Of a DNA stretch of 64,000 nucleotides, positions 13,989 through 28,075 are shown one piece after another (position 1 is the stretch's first letter; each line of letters starts with the position of its first letter). This DNA is from Asterias amurensis. Taxonomy: Eukaryota > Echinodermata > Asteroidea > Forcipulatida > Asteriidae. Below the pieces are notes generated by a model. It was not told the DNA's origin and did no database searches. It saw nothing but the letters and a program-made list of their open reading frames with translations. The stretch is from positions 26,520,349 to 26,584,348 of the forward strand of contig NC_092651.1 of the NCBI RefSeq assembly GCF_032118995.1. Reading direction: 5' to 3'. A program made the position numbers and the translations under genes.

Positions 13989-16900
13989 GTCTTAACATTG
14001 AAACCAATTAAGAACTCACTCTGCGGTAGAGTCTTTAATAAGGATCCTTTAAGCTAAATGAGTAGTCCCAGCCGATTTTCTCTTTTCCGCCCAGGTAGTA
14101 GTTTATAAGCAGGACAGTTCTTTTCAGAACTGAGAAGACTCCCGAACAATCCGATAAATCTAGTAGAATATAGCAAGACAGTTCTCTTAAGAATAAACTC
14201 TACCTGGCAAGTAGACATACACATGGTGTTACCCCATACCAAATATAATATATAATATTGAGATAACTGCCACATCAAACTGTTGCAAAAAAATGTTTAC
14301 CCATGAAACCTTATTTTATTCTGTCTCTATCAACTCCATTAGTTGAGAAGTACCGAGACCCAGCATTGCGTCTGGCATCCACCATGGTCAACCAGCAAGG
14401 TATAGGATGGGCTCTGGGACCAAGTCAACTTGATAAGAAGTTCCTACTCCTGCTCATTCACTTAGCTTGTGTGGAGACGAGAATGGCTCTGGAAAGCCCT
14501 GACCCAAAATATGTGAGGATAATTCTTTGTTTCTTTTTTAAAAATGCCAAAAAATGGTCTGACATTTTTACCCTAGCAGAGTCTCTGTTGAAGGCTTAAT
14601 GACAACAACACACAGATAAACTAGTGTACTGGTACTTGTTTCAATCCATTCTACAATCTGGATTGTTATACCTCAGTAACAAATTGTGAAGTTTGATTGG
14701 ACGAGAACCAATTACGTGACATTCAACAAATAAGCATGTACCACGGCTGCACAGCGCAGTGGTTAACATGAGTGATGTTAACCGGTTAACATTACCTTGA
14801 TCGTTCCCAGCGTTGGTGGATTTCCAGCGCTTAGTACGAAACGGCCGCGGGTTTTAAGGGAAGAGTGAAGAATGGTTTCTTATTTCAACAACTGTTCGTC
14901 TGCTTATTAAACTATGCATACTCGTTGTAATGTTTGAAGATGACAACAGAACTTTGAGTAGAGGAGTAATCATATAACCAAGGTATAACAATACAATTGT
15001 TGCACGCTGTGATTTGGGTCCATGGGTTATGTACATCCCAGGGTTCGACCTTAACGCAGGTCCGTTGGCCAAATGCCAGTAGAAATCGCGGCGGACCAGC
15101 TGAAACACCTTGCCAACTGGTCCGGCTGACCAGTCAAAAATATCGGCAGCGGTACTACAGAACTATGACAATTTTTAAACTATTTTCAGGCTCGAATAAA
15201 ATGTAAAAACATTCACTCAAGGTTTGGATAAAATATAATAAAAATTACTCGAAGTGCCGCTGAACGCTGGCAAACTTCCGACGATCACGCATACACAGCG
15301 CAAAATCCCATCATGCAACGCAAAGGCTTATAGTCTTCGTATTAGTTCACGTGTGGCAGAAAGTGTAAGAAATACTGAACGCTAGAGGGCGTTTCAGAAT
15401 ATTCGATAGCGTGGGAATAGACGCCCTCTATTGGTGAAAGTACGCAATAGCTTACAAAACTAGCTTCAATCGCCTTGACAGAAGACCACAAAGCAAAACA
15501 CATTCTGTCAGCAGCATGGTCGGTCAACGGAGCAGATTTCCGTGTGGGAATAAGAGTCTAGCGTGTTTACGAAAAACGAGCGAGACGGTGAGGCTTCATT
15601 CAACAAAAATTACCAAGTTAGGATACTCTGGATGAGCAAAAAGGAGTATTTAATTGTGTTTAGTAAAGTTCTTCCGTCCTGATTTTGGGTAATTTTGTTG
15701 TTATTTGGGGCTTTTTTTTTTTTTTGCGGGCGATTGGTGGGCGATCTAGTTTATCCATGGTTTTATTGGTCACATATAATGCGCGGTTGTTTGTGGTTTT
15801 TTGCGGGTTGATTTCAAGAAAGACTTGGGTTCTAGAATGCAATCATGTGTTAAACAAAGGCGCAGTTGTTTTTGCTGCTTTTAAAAACGTTTTTTAAATG
15901 AAAATTTTGTTCACAAAACAGACGCCGGCACTGACCATTCCATACACATAATTGAAAAAAATACCGTCAAACTCGTATGCTTCTTCATGGACTTTTTTGA
16001 TGTCTACTTTTTGTTGGGGGTTTTTCTGGACGAAAGTGGGAAGATTTTGGGAACTTCGGTATTATGTTTATGAATACTTATTAAAGCCATTGGACCCTTT
16101 CGGTAAACAGTATTGTCCAAGTCCCACACTTCGTGTATCACAACTTATATATAAAATAACAATCCTGTGGAAATTTAGGCTCAATCGGACATCGGAGTCG
16201 GGAGAAAATAACGGGAAAACCCACTCCTGTTTTCGCGCGTTTCGCCGTGTCATGACATGTGTTTATAACAAATCCGTAATTCTCGTTAACGAGAATTTAT
16301 ATTGTTTTACCGTTTTCTCAAAAAGTAAAGCATTTCATGGACTAATATTTCAAGAGAAGTCTTTCACCATTACCTTCTGTAAACCCTGTAAATTGTTTGT
16401 AAATCCGTGAACTTTTTTTTTTTTCTGTACCGAAAGGGTCCAATGATAGGGTACAATAATAGGGTACAATAATAGGCAATGTTTATACATGATAAAATAA
16501 CTTGAGCGATCGCACGTAACCCTCCCCCACAGTAGATTTGAAGGCAGTACATAAAAAGTTAATGATATTTTAACAGTCGGTTTTAAAGTGTTTTTTGGGG
16601 TGTTTTTATAGTAAAAACACTATTTTTTTTTCTTCCATAAAAAAGTTCTTCTTACTTAGGAATACTTTTATGATGAGTGCTTACAATAAACCGTGGACTA
16701 AAAAAAAAACTACCTAAATAAAGATCATTTTGCTCTGACAAATAATTTGACCTGTTTTTAAATTAATTTTAATAACGCTATTGTTATTACATTTTTAAAG
16801 AAAAAATACTCTCAAATTAATTATCCTTTACGAACACAATAACTTGGTACACATAAATAAAGTATGGCTTCCAGTGCAGTTAAGTTGACGTTGCAAATCA

Positions 16901-19900
16901 TGTTGAATTTTGAAATAGCGACGATCGAAAATCGAGCAGTTGGTATACAACAGAATACTATTAGTTGTAAAAAAAATAGCATAAAAAATTAACGGACCAG
17001 TCAAAAACCTGGGGGACCAGTGAAAAATCAAGCCAACTGGTCCTGCTGGCCAGTTGAAAAAAAAGTTAAGGGCAACCCCTGCATCCTTGGGGAAAATAGC
17101 ACCCTCGACTTTGTCTTGGGTGTCATTTTGACCCTTGTCAGGTGTACAAAACGCCATGGACCCCAAATCACAGCGAGCAACAATTGTATAATTTTTAACC
17201 CTTTAAAGACCATAGCGGCCCACAGCGGCTTGTACCAAAATGCCTATAGTAGCAGCAAACAGCTGCAGGGTTTGACCTACTTGCATTCACATAAAGATGT
17301 CAAAGTAAAGGTCATGTCCGGGAATGAAATTTCAAATGCAGTATGTTAACATATTATCCCAATTTCTAATGCAAAACTAAATTTTCTGTTTTGTAGTATT
17401 TTTGTTGACATTTTTACTGACAAAATTTGATTCAAGAAATGAACACTATTCGCAATGTGTGGGCGTTTTTTGATGATTATATAGAAATTAATGTCTCCAA
17501 AGGATTAAGAGGAGTGTCAATGCCTACCTTCAGCTCGCACGGATATTTTCATCTTTAATATTTTCTACTTGTAGCCTCTTTCAGGGGTCACTCTTCGCAT
17601 ATAGAATGCGCTACGTATATAAGGACTAGTTATCTATACTATTAAAAGCGTAACCTGCGCCATCTTGGATTGAAAATTAGAAGGTCCAGTGGTATGGCAT
17701 CCTTGTGGAATCCAACACGGTTGTTTGTGTGGAATTCAATACGTTTGTGTGGTTTCAGACGTCGGGTTGCAAGTCTGCAAAACCCGGATCCAAACTCGCA
17801 CTTACAAGTCATGTGATTGGAGGAAGTTTGGGCGGCGACCGTGCGTCAACCACTGGTCGATGTTGTTACCAGACTTCCTAGAAATCTTTCTGACAGGCGA
17901 CTCATTGGACAGTGTTTCGCAGATGGTGCTCCGGATTGGTTCATTCATTGCCCCTTGAACGCCCACCCGCCATTCGATCCGCCCTTTTTGGTCAGGTTAC
18001 TTTCGTGTTGTACTAAGCATGGTTCTCCGGATTGGTCCATTCATTGCCGCGCAGGGTCGAAAGGGTCTGGGTGCCAGGACAAATCCGAAACCAATCTCAC
18101 GAATTTGACCGAATTTGCATTGAATGGATTAAGTACCGTAGATTGATGTTTCGCAGGTGACCATGTGTCAACCACTGGTCGACGTTGTTATCAGACTTCC
18201 TAGAAATCCTTCTGCGGGTGACTCATTTGTTGAAAAGATTAAATGGAGAATATTTATAACTAGAATTTAGTGTTTGTAGAAACAAACACAAGTTGTTCGG
18301 ATATCGTCAAGGTCAGCGTTTGAGTCAATGAAATAAGTGTTGTTAAAAATGCAAAGATTTTTTTTCTCGATGTGTATTATGGTAATTTAGCATCAAAAGG
18401 GTTGTTGCTCGAACAACTAACAATTAAAGGAACACGTTCCCTTATGAGGTGCTAAGTGTAAACTTATTATTTAACGCAACTATTTACAACTATCTCACCA
18501 AGTCGACTTACAGAAACTAAGAAGTTGACTTAACAGCCTGAACACGCGTTGAGATGTGTGTATATCAAACCTTGTGCACCACTATGAGAGCACTCTATTT
18601 CCTAGTCTTTATATTGCTTTTTAACTTTACATTTGCGGGCTAAAACTAAATGTAATACTGTAATGCCCCTTTAAATGATGTTTGACCAGGCAAAGATATA
18701 AAGTAGGTTCCAACGGTTACAAAATATTAGTATGATTATCCCGTGCTTAGCCCGCTCATGGGGGTTCTATTGTTTGTGATTAAACTTGCATCATTATCAT
18801 TATGTTTGACAACTTGGACCGAGCACCTCTGGGTCAAAAGATGTTTTGGAGTTTTCTTAACTTTACAAAATTATGATATCACTTTAAACCATTGCTTCGT
18901 CCTTCGGATGGGACGTAAAGCCGTTGGTCCCATGTGTTATGTAACGCATATAAAAGAAACCCAGTGTACTTATCAAAAAGAGAAGGATTTCGCCCCGGTG
19001 TTCCCGGTCCGATCGGCAGCAAAATTGCGCCACAGCACCTTGTAAAGCATTACATGGTGCTACCAGAGTATTAGTATGATTAGCCCGTGCTTAGCCCGCT
19101 CATGTGGGTTCCATTGTTTGTGATTAAATTTACTTCATTATCATTATGTTTGACAACTTGGACCGAGCCACTCTGGGTCAAAAGAATTACGGATTTATTT
19201 TAAACACATGTCATGACACGGCGAAACGCGCGGATACGAGGGTGGGTTTTCCCGTTATTTTCTCCAGGCTAAATTTTCACAGGTTTGTTATTTGATATAG
19301 AAGTTTTGATACACGAAGTGTGGGCCTTGGGCAATACTGTTAACCGAAAGGGTCCAATGGCTTTAAGTCATGTTTGACGCCTTGGATCGGGCACCACTAG
19401 GGCAGGAGATGTTAAGGAGGTTCCAAACGATACATAATTAGTATGCTTAGCCCGATCGTGGGTTCCAGTATTTTCTTATTTTATGTAAATAACATTACAT
19501 GCGTTAAAGAAACACGTTGTCTTGGATCGGACGAGTTGGTCTATAAAAAGCGTTTGTAACCGTTTGTTATAAAATACATAATGGTTGGAAAGATGTTGTA
19601 AAATGATCCACACAAATTTGCCTCGAAATTGCGTGGTTTTCCTTTTACTTTGCGAACTAACACGGTCGGCCATTTTTGGGAGTCATAAAAAACAGGATCT
19701 ATGGAAAAGCTGAAAATAAAAACCATGACGAAATATACCATTGTTATTCAATAGAGACATATTGTAGTCACTTTGGTTGGGGAGTGAGGAAACTAGTAAA
19801 ACACACATAAATCACAGTGCTGGCTGGGACATAATTTTATGCACCTGACAAATCTATGCATGGATATTCTTTAGAAGGTTGTGTTTGTTTGAATATATTC

Positions 19901-22900
19901 ACATGGTTCGTTCAAATATAAGGGGGTTGGTTGTGGCGACAACAACCTTTTTATCCTTTTGACAACCATCATATAAAATGTAACTTCATGGCTCATGGTT
20001 GCACTTTGGTATTGTCACTTTTCAACTCGGCTCTACGTGCTGTCTGGTACCTTCCATACATACATTTTGTTGTGAAGATTTTAATTGGGTAAAGGCTTAT
20101 AGTTTGATGTTTAATGTGACGAAAACAAACTTTTATCCTTTTGAACTGAATTCATGATTTATTGTCTCATTCTTCTCACGTAGCTATTTAGTAGGGTCAA
20201 AACGTGAGGCCAGTAACACTTTTTTGCAAGTACATGTACACCATGTAATGTTAGTTGGACGCAGTTTGCTAACAGCCTATTTTCCTTTTTTAAATAAAAT
20301 CAGTAAATTATTAATTTGGCTTGTTACATAAAATAAAATTGAAGAGGATGCCTGAATTGACTAATACAATCGGAGTTGGACGAGGTGTAGACTTGGGAGT
20401 TGGACGAGGTGTAGACTTGATTCAAGTAGATCGACTTACTGACATAATCCATCTCACCAAGTCGACTAAGATCAAATGATCAGTCGACTAACTGACATAA
20501 TTTATCTCACCAAGTCGACTTACAGAAACTAAGAAGTTGACTTAAAGCCATTGGACCCTTTCGGTACAGAAACAAAAAGTTCACAGATTTATTAATAATT
20601 TACAGGGTTTACAGAAGGTAATGGTGAAATATTAGTCCATGAAATGGTTTACTTTTTGAGAAAACGGTAAAACAATATAAATTCTCGTTAACGAGAATTA
20701 CGGATTTGTTATAAACACATGTCATGACACGGCGAAACGCGCGAAAACAGGAGTGGGTTTTCCCGTTATTTTCTTCCGACTCCGATGTCCGATTGAGCCT
20801 CAATTTCCACAGGATTGTTATTTTATATATAAGTTGTGATACACGAAGTGTGGGACTTGGACAATACTGTTTACCGAAAGTGTATAATGGCTTTAACAGC
20901 CTGAACACGCGTTGAGATGTGTGTGTATCAAACCTTGTGCACCACTATGAGAGCACTCTATTTCCTAGTCTTTATATTGCTTTTTAACTTTACGTTTGCG
21001 GGCTAAAACTAAATGTAATACTGTAATGCCCCTTTAAATACTGTTTGACCAGGCAAAGATATAAAGTAGGTTCCAACGGTTACAAAATATTAGTATGATT
21101 AGCCCGTGCTTAGCCCGCTCATGGGGGTTCCATTGTTTGTGATTAAACTTACATCATTATCATTATGTTTGACAACTTGGACCGAGCACCTCTGGGTCAA
21201 AAGATGTTTAGGAGTTTTTTTAACTTTACAAAATTATGATGTCACTTAACCATTGCTTCGTCCTTCGGATGGGACGTAAAGCCGTTGGTCATGTGTTATG
21301 TAACGCATATAAAAGAAACCCAGTGTACTTATCGAAAAGAGAAGGATTTCGCCCCGGTGTTCCCGGTCCGATCGGCAGCAAAATTGCGCCACAGCACCTT
21401 GTAAAGCATTACATGGTGCTACCAGAGTATTAGTATGATTAGCCCGTGCTTAGCCCGCTCATGGGGGTAAAATGATCCACACAAATTTGCCTCGAAACTG
21501 CGTGGTTTTCCTTTTACTTTGCGAACTAACACGGTCGGCCATTTTTGGGAGTCATAAAAAACAGGATCTATGGAAAAGCTGAAAATAAAAACCATGTCGA
21601 AACATACCATTGCTATTCAATAGAGACGTATTGTAGTCACTTTGATTGGGGAGTGAGGAAACTAGTAAAACACACATAAATTACAGTGCTGGCTGGGACA
21701 TAATTTTATGCACCTGGCAAATCTATGCATGGATATTCTTTAGAAGGTTTTGTTTGTTTGAATAGATTCACATGGTTCGTTCAAATATAAGGGGTTGGTT
21801 GCGGCGACAACAACCTTTTTATCCTTTTGACAACCATCATATAAAATGTAACTTCACGGCTCATGGTTGCACTTTGGTATTGTCACTTTTCAACTCGGCT
21901 CTACGTGCTGTCTGGTACCTTCCATACATACATTTTGTTGTGAAGATTTTAATTGGGTAAAGGCTTATAGTTTGATGATTAATATGACGAAAACAAACTT
22001 TTATCCTTTTGAACTGAATTCATGATTTATTGTCTCATTCTTCTCACGTAGCTATTTAGTAGGGTCAAAACGTGAGGCCAGTAACACTTTTTTGCAAGTA
22101 CATGTACACCATGTAATGTTAGTTGGAAGCAGTTTGCTAACAGCCATTAACCTTTTTTAGATAAAATCAGTAAATTAATAATTTTGCTTGTTACATAAAA
22201 TAAAATTGAAGAGGATGCCTGAATTGACTAATACAATCGGAGTTGGACGAGGTGTAGACTTGATTCAAGTCTTAGATTGTGGTTATTCTTCTGCATCCCA
22301 GGCACAAAAAAAGGCCCACATTATTAGCGATCACGCGGGCCCTAACTCGCAATCTCAATTTGCAACGTGTGCAGGCTGTGTATAAGTAAACTGTAAGTCG
22401 ACTTGGTGAGATAAATTATGTCAGTAAGTGGACTTAACATTTTATCTAAGCATGGAGCATCTAAGTCGACTTGATGAGATAAATTATGTTATTAAGTCAA
22501 CTGATAGTTTTGAGTAAGTCGACTTAGCAAAATAATATGTCGGTTAGTAACTGGTTCCACGAAATAAGTCGTCTTGATGAGGTAACGTATGTCGGTAACT
22601 CAATATGTTGGATGGCACTCCGTATGTGACCTTTTGCCAGTCAAAACTTATCAATGGAAAATCATGCCATGTGCACGCACATGGCACTGGCGTATAATGT
22701 GTAAACAAGTCTGAACAAGCTATATAGTCGCGAGGGGTATGCTGCGTTGGGCATAAACACTTAAGCCAAGAAAATATACAAATGCTTACTTTTGAACCGT
22801 AAGACAAGGTCAAAATGGGATTATGTCTGCGAGGTGTTTACGGAGTTTTGAATGATGATTCCGATGATGTATTGATTGTAAGAATCCCGTGTAGATCAGA

Positions 22901-25900
22901 AGTTATGATTTTATATTAATAAAAAAACTTTGAATGACCATCATTCAAGAACGGTTGACGTCATCATGACGTAACTTAAACGTTTTCCTCTCCTAATAAA
23001 TACCTATCTATGAGTGAAGTTTCAAGTTCATACGGGTTTGGAAAAGGTGCTTTTGTTAGCGGACAAGGTATTTTTGAGTTGGCCGAACAAACTTAAAAAT
23101 ACACTAGAGATTGAGAGTTTGTGAACAAACTCAAGGTGTTCGGTTTCCGGGAGTAAAAGCCTGGATTCAAAAACAAATATTACACCTTGCTTTGTTCTCA
23201 AGATTTGTAATAAATGGTTCAAATTACAAAAACTGTCAAAACCACATGATTACGTCATCTAGTAAAAGTGTATGTTTGGTGACGTCATCGGTAATATTAG
23301 TTTTAAACCAGACCTTTGCCAGACTTGTATGGTGTGATGGTAAAGCATCAAGGATGTTTATTTCGACCTAAAAGACAATAAACCACGCCCTTTCAAATCA
23401 TTTCACAGTCACTTCCCGTTTAAACAGGTCAAAAGGTCAACGAAAGTTCACCAACATATCCATCTCTGTCAAGTACGTAAAGCCCTTTCATATGATGTAC
23501 AAAATAGATTGTCAAAATAGCTTATGTAGTTTAGGAAATATGAACTTAGGAAATATTAACTGACGACTGAAGAAAAGACTGTAAGGGGCATGTATGTTTT
23601 AACCGCCTTGAACGAAGACTATTCTTCATGAAGCTTTTTCGCGCTCTATTGATAATATTTTAAAAAAGAAGTAAAAAAAAAAAAACGTGGATCAAAAATA
23701 ATGATTTTTTGAAATAATAATTTGAATTTTTATTACTCAAGAATGGATGACGTCATCATGACCTAACTAACACATTATTCCACTCCTAATGCATATCTAA
23801 CTATGTGCGAAGTTTCAAGTTCATACAAGTGTGCTTTTGTTCGAGGACAAGGGACGAAGAGAAGAAGAAGATGAAAATCTGGATTGTTTTATTGATTTGT
23901 TTGTACTAAAGTTTTGTTTAATCCGGCAGTTTATTTTAGCAAGACCACTCCTAATTGCTTGGGCCTTATGCTTTAACCATTCTGTTTTCTTTGAATGTTT
24001 TGTATTGTAACATCCATGTCTGTGCATGGAGGTAGAAATAGATTAGTTTACGTAACGTCCTTTCCTACTAGAGAAAGTTTGAAAGGGCTTATGTTATTCC
24101 AGAGATTTTTTTTCTTCAAAATATTTAACTCAAAATAACTTGGATAGTTGTTTTAACAAATAATCAAAACAATTGATGATTATGCTAAGTTCAAGAAGTA
24201 ATAGATATCGTAATACTGACGTGAATTCCGTGGGCCCAAAACGCCCTTCACCCGGGGGGAGTGGTCGATCGATGTAACATATCTATTCTTCTCGGTGTTT
24301 AACCAAAACATGACCAATGTTCGTCATTTTGTACTGTTGTTTTCTCACATAATTAAAAGTCCCATGAATCACTGAAGTAGGTGGCCATCTCAGCGAAACT
24401 TCGTCTTCAATTCCACATTGACCACTAAGCCATCAGAAGGGTAACATTTGAACAATTTGACGCTGAAGATTTAAATGACATCGTTTTCGCAGCGTTCTGC
24501 ATAGCTATGTAGCTCTATGCATATCACGCTATGGCACAGAGTACAACAAACTTGGCAGCATGCCACCAAATAAATTTTGCCTAACACACTACACGTGTAC
24601 GCCACAAGTGTTACGCACAACCAATGGGGAAATTTCGTAGTTCTTTATACAAGAAATTGTGAATTTTCAAACTCGATTTTGTACCAGAAGACGAGATCAA
24701 AATGGGATCACGTCTGCGAGGCATTTACGGAGTTTTTAACGAACTTTCCGATGATGTGTCGATTGTAACAACCCATCATGTAGATCAAAAGTTATGATTT
24801 TTTGAAATAATAAACTTTGAAAATTCATAACTCAAGAATTGATGACGTCATCGTGACATAACTCAAATGGTTTCTTCTCCTTATACATATCTAACTATGT
24901 GTGAAGTTTCAACTTTATATGTGCTTGGGAAGTGTGATTTTTTTAGCGGACAATCGCCGCTAATAAGCAGAATGGATGATCACTGGAGCGTGCTCTGCTG
25001 CACCGCTAATACACTACATGTTGTGTGTATGCCTACGTGCAATGTTTATGCACATACCAATGGGGATTTACGTTGTTCTTTAGACGTGAATTTTGAAATT
25101 TTCAACCTCTCTTTTGAGCTGGAAGACAACATCAAAATGGGGTCATGTCTGTGGGGCGTTTACGGAGTTTTCAATGACAATTCAGATGATGTTTCGATTG
25201 TAAGAATCCCTCATGTAGATCAAAAGTTATGATTTTTTGAATTAATAAACTTTGAATATTCATAACTCAAGAATTGATGACGTCATCATGACGTAACTCA
25301 CACGGTTTCTTCTCCTAATAAATCGCTAACTATGTGTGAAGTTTCAAGTTCATACGAATTTGGGAAAGGTGCTTTTGTTAGCGGACAAGGGACGTAGAGA
25401 AGAAGAAGAAGAAGTATCAATAAAAACAAAAAAAAACCGAACAAAAATAAGAGGTGTTCCGGGCTGTTGGCCCGAACACCTAAAAAAGCATTCACTTCCA
25501 AACGGCATGAGAATTATCATGATGAACAAGGATGGGATCAAACGGAAGCTTAATAATTTGGAAACATTGGGTAGGGCTGGCTATAGGTTGGAAGGTGTCT
25601 AAGGGAACTTTACAATTAATAACATTTTGGGGGTGGGGTGGGGGGGGGGCTTACACAAAGAGCCATTCTGGTCAGTGTATTGTGAGTGGTGTGTTGTCTG
25701 GTTTGAGACAAGCCACCTGTTGCTTGGTGAAGAAGGTCGCCGGGGGACCACTTTAGGTTGACAGTGGGTGGCGACCTTGGACCTTTTGCCAGTAAACTCA
25801 AATGGGTACATGAATACCGTTTTAGAATACGGTCTGTTCATGGAGGTATAATGTTGCAGTTTCAGAGTTTAACCATGGCGGTAGAATTGTGAAACCATTC

Positions 25901-28035
25901 CTTACTCTATGGTGAAACTTATACACACACGTCAAAGGCTGTTTTGAAGCTGTAAAAAAAAGGACTTTGCTTTGCATTTGGTCAAAGTTGTTAAGCAAAA
26001 CGACATTAAGTTTCCTTTTGAATAAGTCCATTCACATAATTGGTTAGAGCAGTGTGTCGGTCAGGTCTCAGAATGTACATTTTGCCAAATCCATTATGAA
26101 GATTAATTTAGCCATCGGCCCGTCGGGTTGGTTACTGATGGAGATAATATTAACAAAAGAGACCTCGTGCGGCTGAATGGGGTACATTTTTAGGAGTTTG
26201 TCTATTGACCCAAACTGGACGTAACAAACCCTAAACATGACTTGACATGCTTTCTGAAAGTGAAATAAGTTAGAGAAAATTAAGGAGTGGGGACGAGTGT
26301 ATCGTTTTTATTTAGTTTGTACGATATAGGGTTCCAGAGATATGGGATGTATGGAGGTTTGTTCCTAGAGCAGCGTGAACATGAACGCGGTCAGAAATTG
26401 TGTCGTTTGTCGTTCAAATTTCGCGAGATGCAATAAGCCCAAAGTGACAATAAAACAAAACCAGACCTGCCAAGTCTCACGCATTAGGCGTGAGACTCAC
26501 GCATTTGGGCTCTGTCTCACGCTCACACGCACATCAACCATTATTGGGGCGAGATCGGGAAAAAAATTAACTACATTTTTTGTACAAAATTTGTACAAAC
26601 AGAGCGCAAATTTGCAGATTGCGCACGCTTTTGCTCATCCAGTAGGTTCAGCTCAAATTCGGCAGAGCGCAAAACGCTTATTGCGCACAAGTTTGTTCCG
26701 ATTCTTTTAGCAAATTCGTTGAAATGCGCTCCACTAGCGAAGACACAACAGGCAGAAGAAGTGAGCGATTGATTTTGGACATCATTTTTAGTCTATTTTT
26801 TTCAAGTTTGGAAGGATATAATCTGACACAATCGAACCTCCACATTAACCATCAACATCTCCTGTGTACCTCAAGTGAGTTTTAATTATTCTGAGGAGGC
26901 TTTTGATGCATTATGAAACACTTTTTGTCCACAATTAAATTTCACATTGTTTTATTTATTTATAAAAAAAAAAAAAAAAAAGTTGGGCGGCGATTTAAAA
27001 AGGCCTTCTTAAACTGGCAATTTTTTTCCGGGGGGATGGGGGTTGAGCTTTGAAAAATCTCACACATAGCTAGCCTCTGGACTTGGCATCTCTGCCTGCA
27101 AAACACTTTTTTGACGTTCATGTTAAGTGCTCCCGTTATACATGCAGCCTATTGACCAGAAAGTTTACAAGACCAATTCAGATGAGAATAAACTAAAAAG
27201 AGGCCTACGCTCTTACCACCCCCGCCCCCCCCCCCCCCCCCCCCGAAAAAAAACAGTAGATAAATTAGATTTGTGGCACACAGCATGTTCCAAAAACTCC
27301 CTTTACTTATTATAGTGCTGTAGCAACGCTATGTATCGTGGGACGTAAAAATGTCATTTTTGATGATGTTTTTTAAAAAGGAAATGCAAGCATTATGAAT
27401 GTATATTGAGTGTGTGGAGAAAGTTTTGGTAGTGTAGTACAAAAGAAACTTTAGTTATTGCTGGCTAACGGTCAGTTTCACCTATCAACGCTGATTTGAA
27501 AAACGTGTAACGTTAGGGAGGCCCAACATATTAGACCCCTATAAGGATCACGGGGGAGCCTTATAGTTTCTAGATGCATAAGGTACGTTGTCTAACCCAA
27601 AACGAGGTGGGTACAGCCACTGCAAGTAGTGGTGGACGTGCGAAATAGCTTCATTTTGGGTTAGAATTATGACGCCATGCATAAATATTGAGAGAGGCGT
27701 ATAACACCCTCACCCACATTTCGAAATATTTGTGTAAAGGATTTTTATATCCTAGCGGGGTGCCGCGCGAAGCGCGGCATCCCGCTAGTTACTATTATTA
27801 TAATATTAGTTAATTTATTACTATAATATTTATATTTTCTCCAGCGATCCTCCAAGGATTCTGTTCTAGTGGCCTGCTTCAGCCTTCTAGAGCAGTGTAT
27901 TGAGTTCCTAACCTGTGGGCCGATCCTAGCGCTGGAAGATCGGCAAGTTGTGCAACTTCACACGGCCATGACCGGTGCATTCGGGGCTGTTATGTACTAC
28001 TTGCAAATGGCTCAGTTTGATGCTGCTTGGGTAAG

Positions 28036-28075
<40 letters not shown>

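Larger units (their letters stand above)
17634..27788 (+). mobile_element. Possible 10-kb Helitron span in NCDN intron 8
   Basis: The left edge TCTATACTATTAAAAGCG is preceded by A. The right edge is a GC-rich hairpin ending CTAG followed by T (27752-27789). Helitrons start with TC, end with a hairpin plus CTRR, and insert between A and T, so both edges fit. No Rep/helicase frame is visible inside, and the two edges may belong to different elements. The span contains the duplicated block, MITEs and CRE-bearing repeats described separately. Treat as a hypothesis. Confidence 0.25.

Noticed and set aside
13552..13989. 145-aa frame with poly-Tyr tail and signal-peptide-like start
   Set aside because: The sequence is a LINE 3' end plus an (ATT)n microsatellite; the signal peptide look is chance.
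24867..25232. 121-aa frame as a small cysteine-rich protein gene
   Set aside because: The frame lies within the TGACGTCA repeat and a parallel frame exists in the neighbouring copy; repeat-derived.
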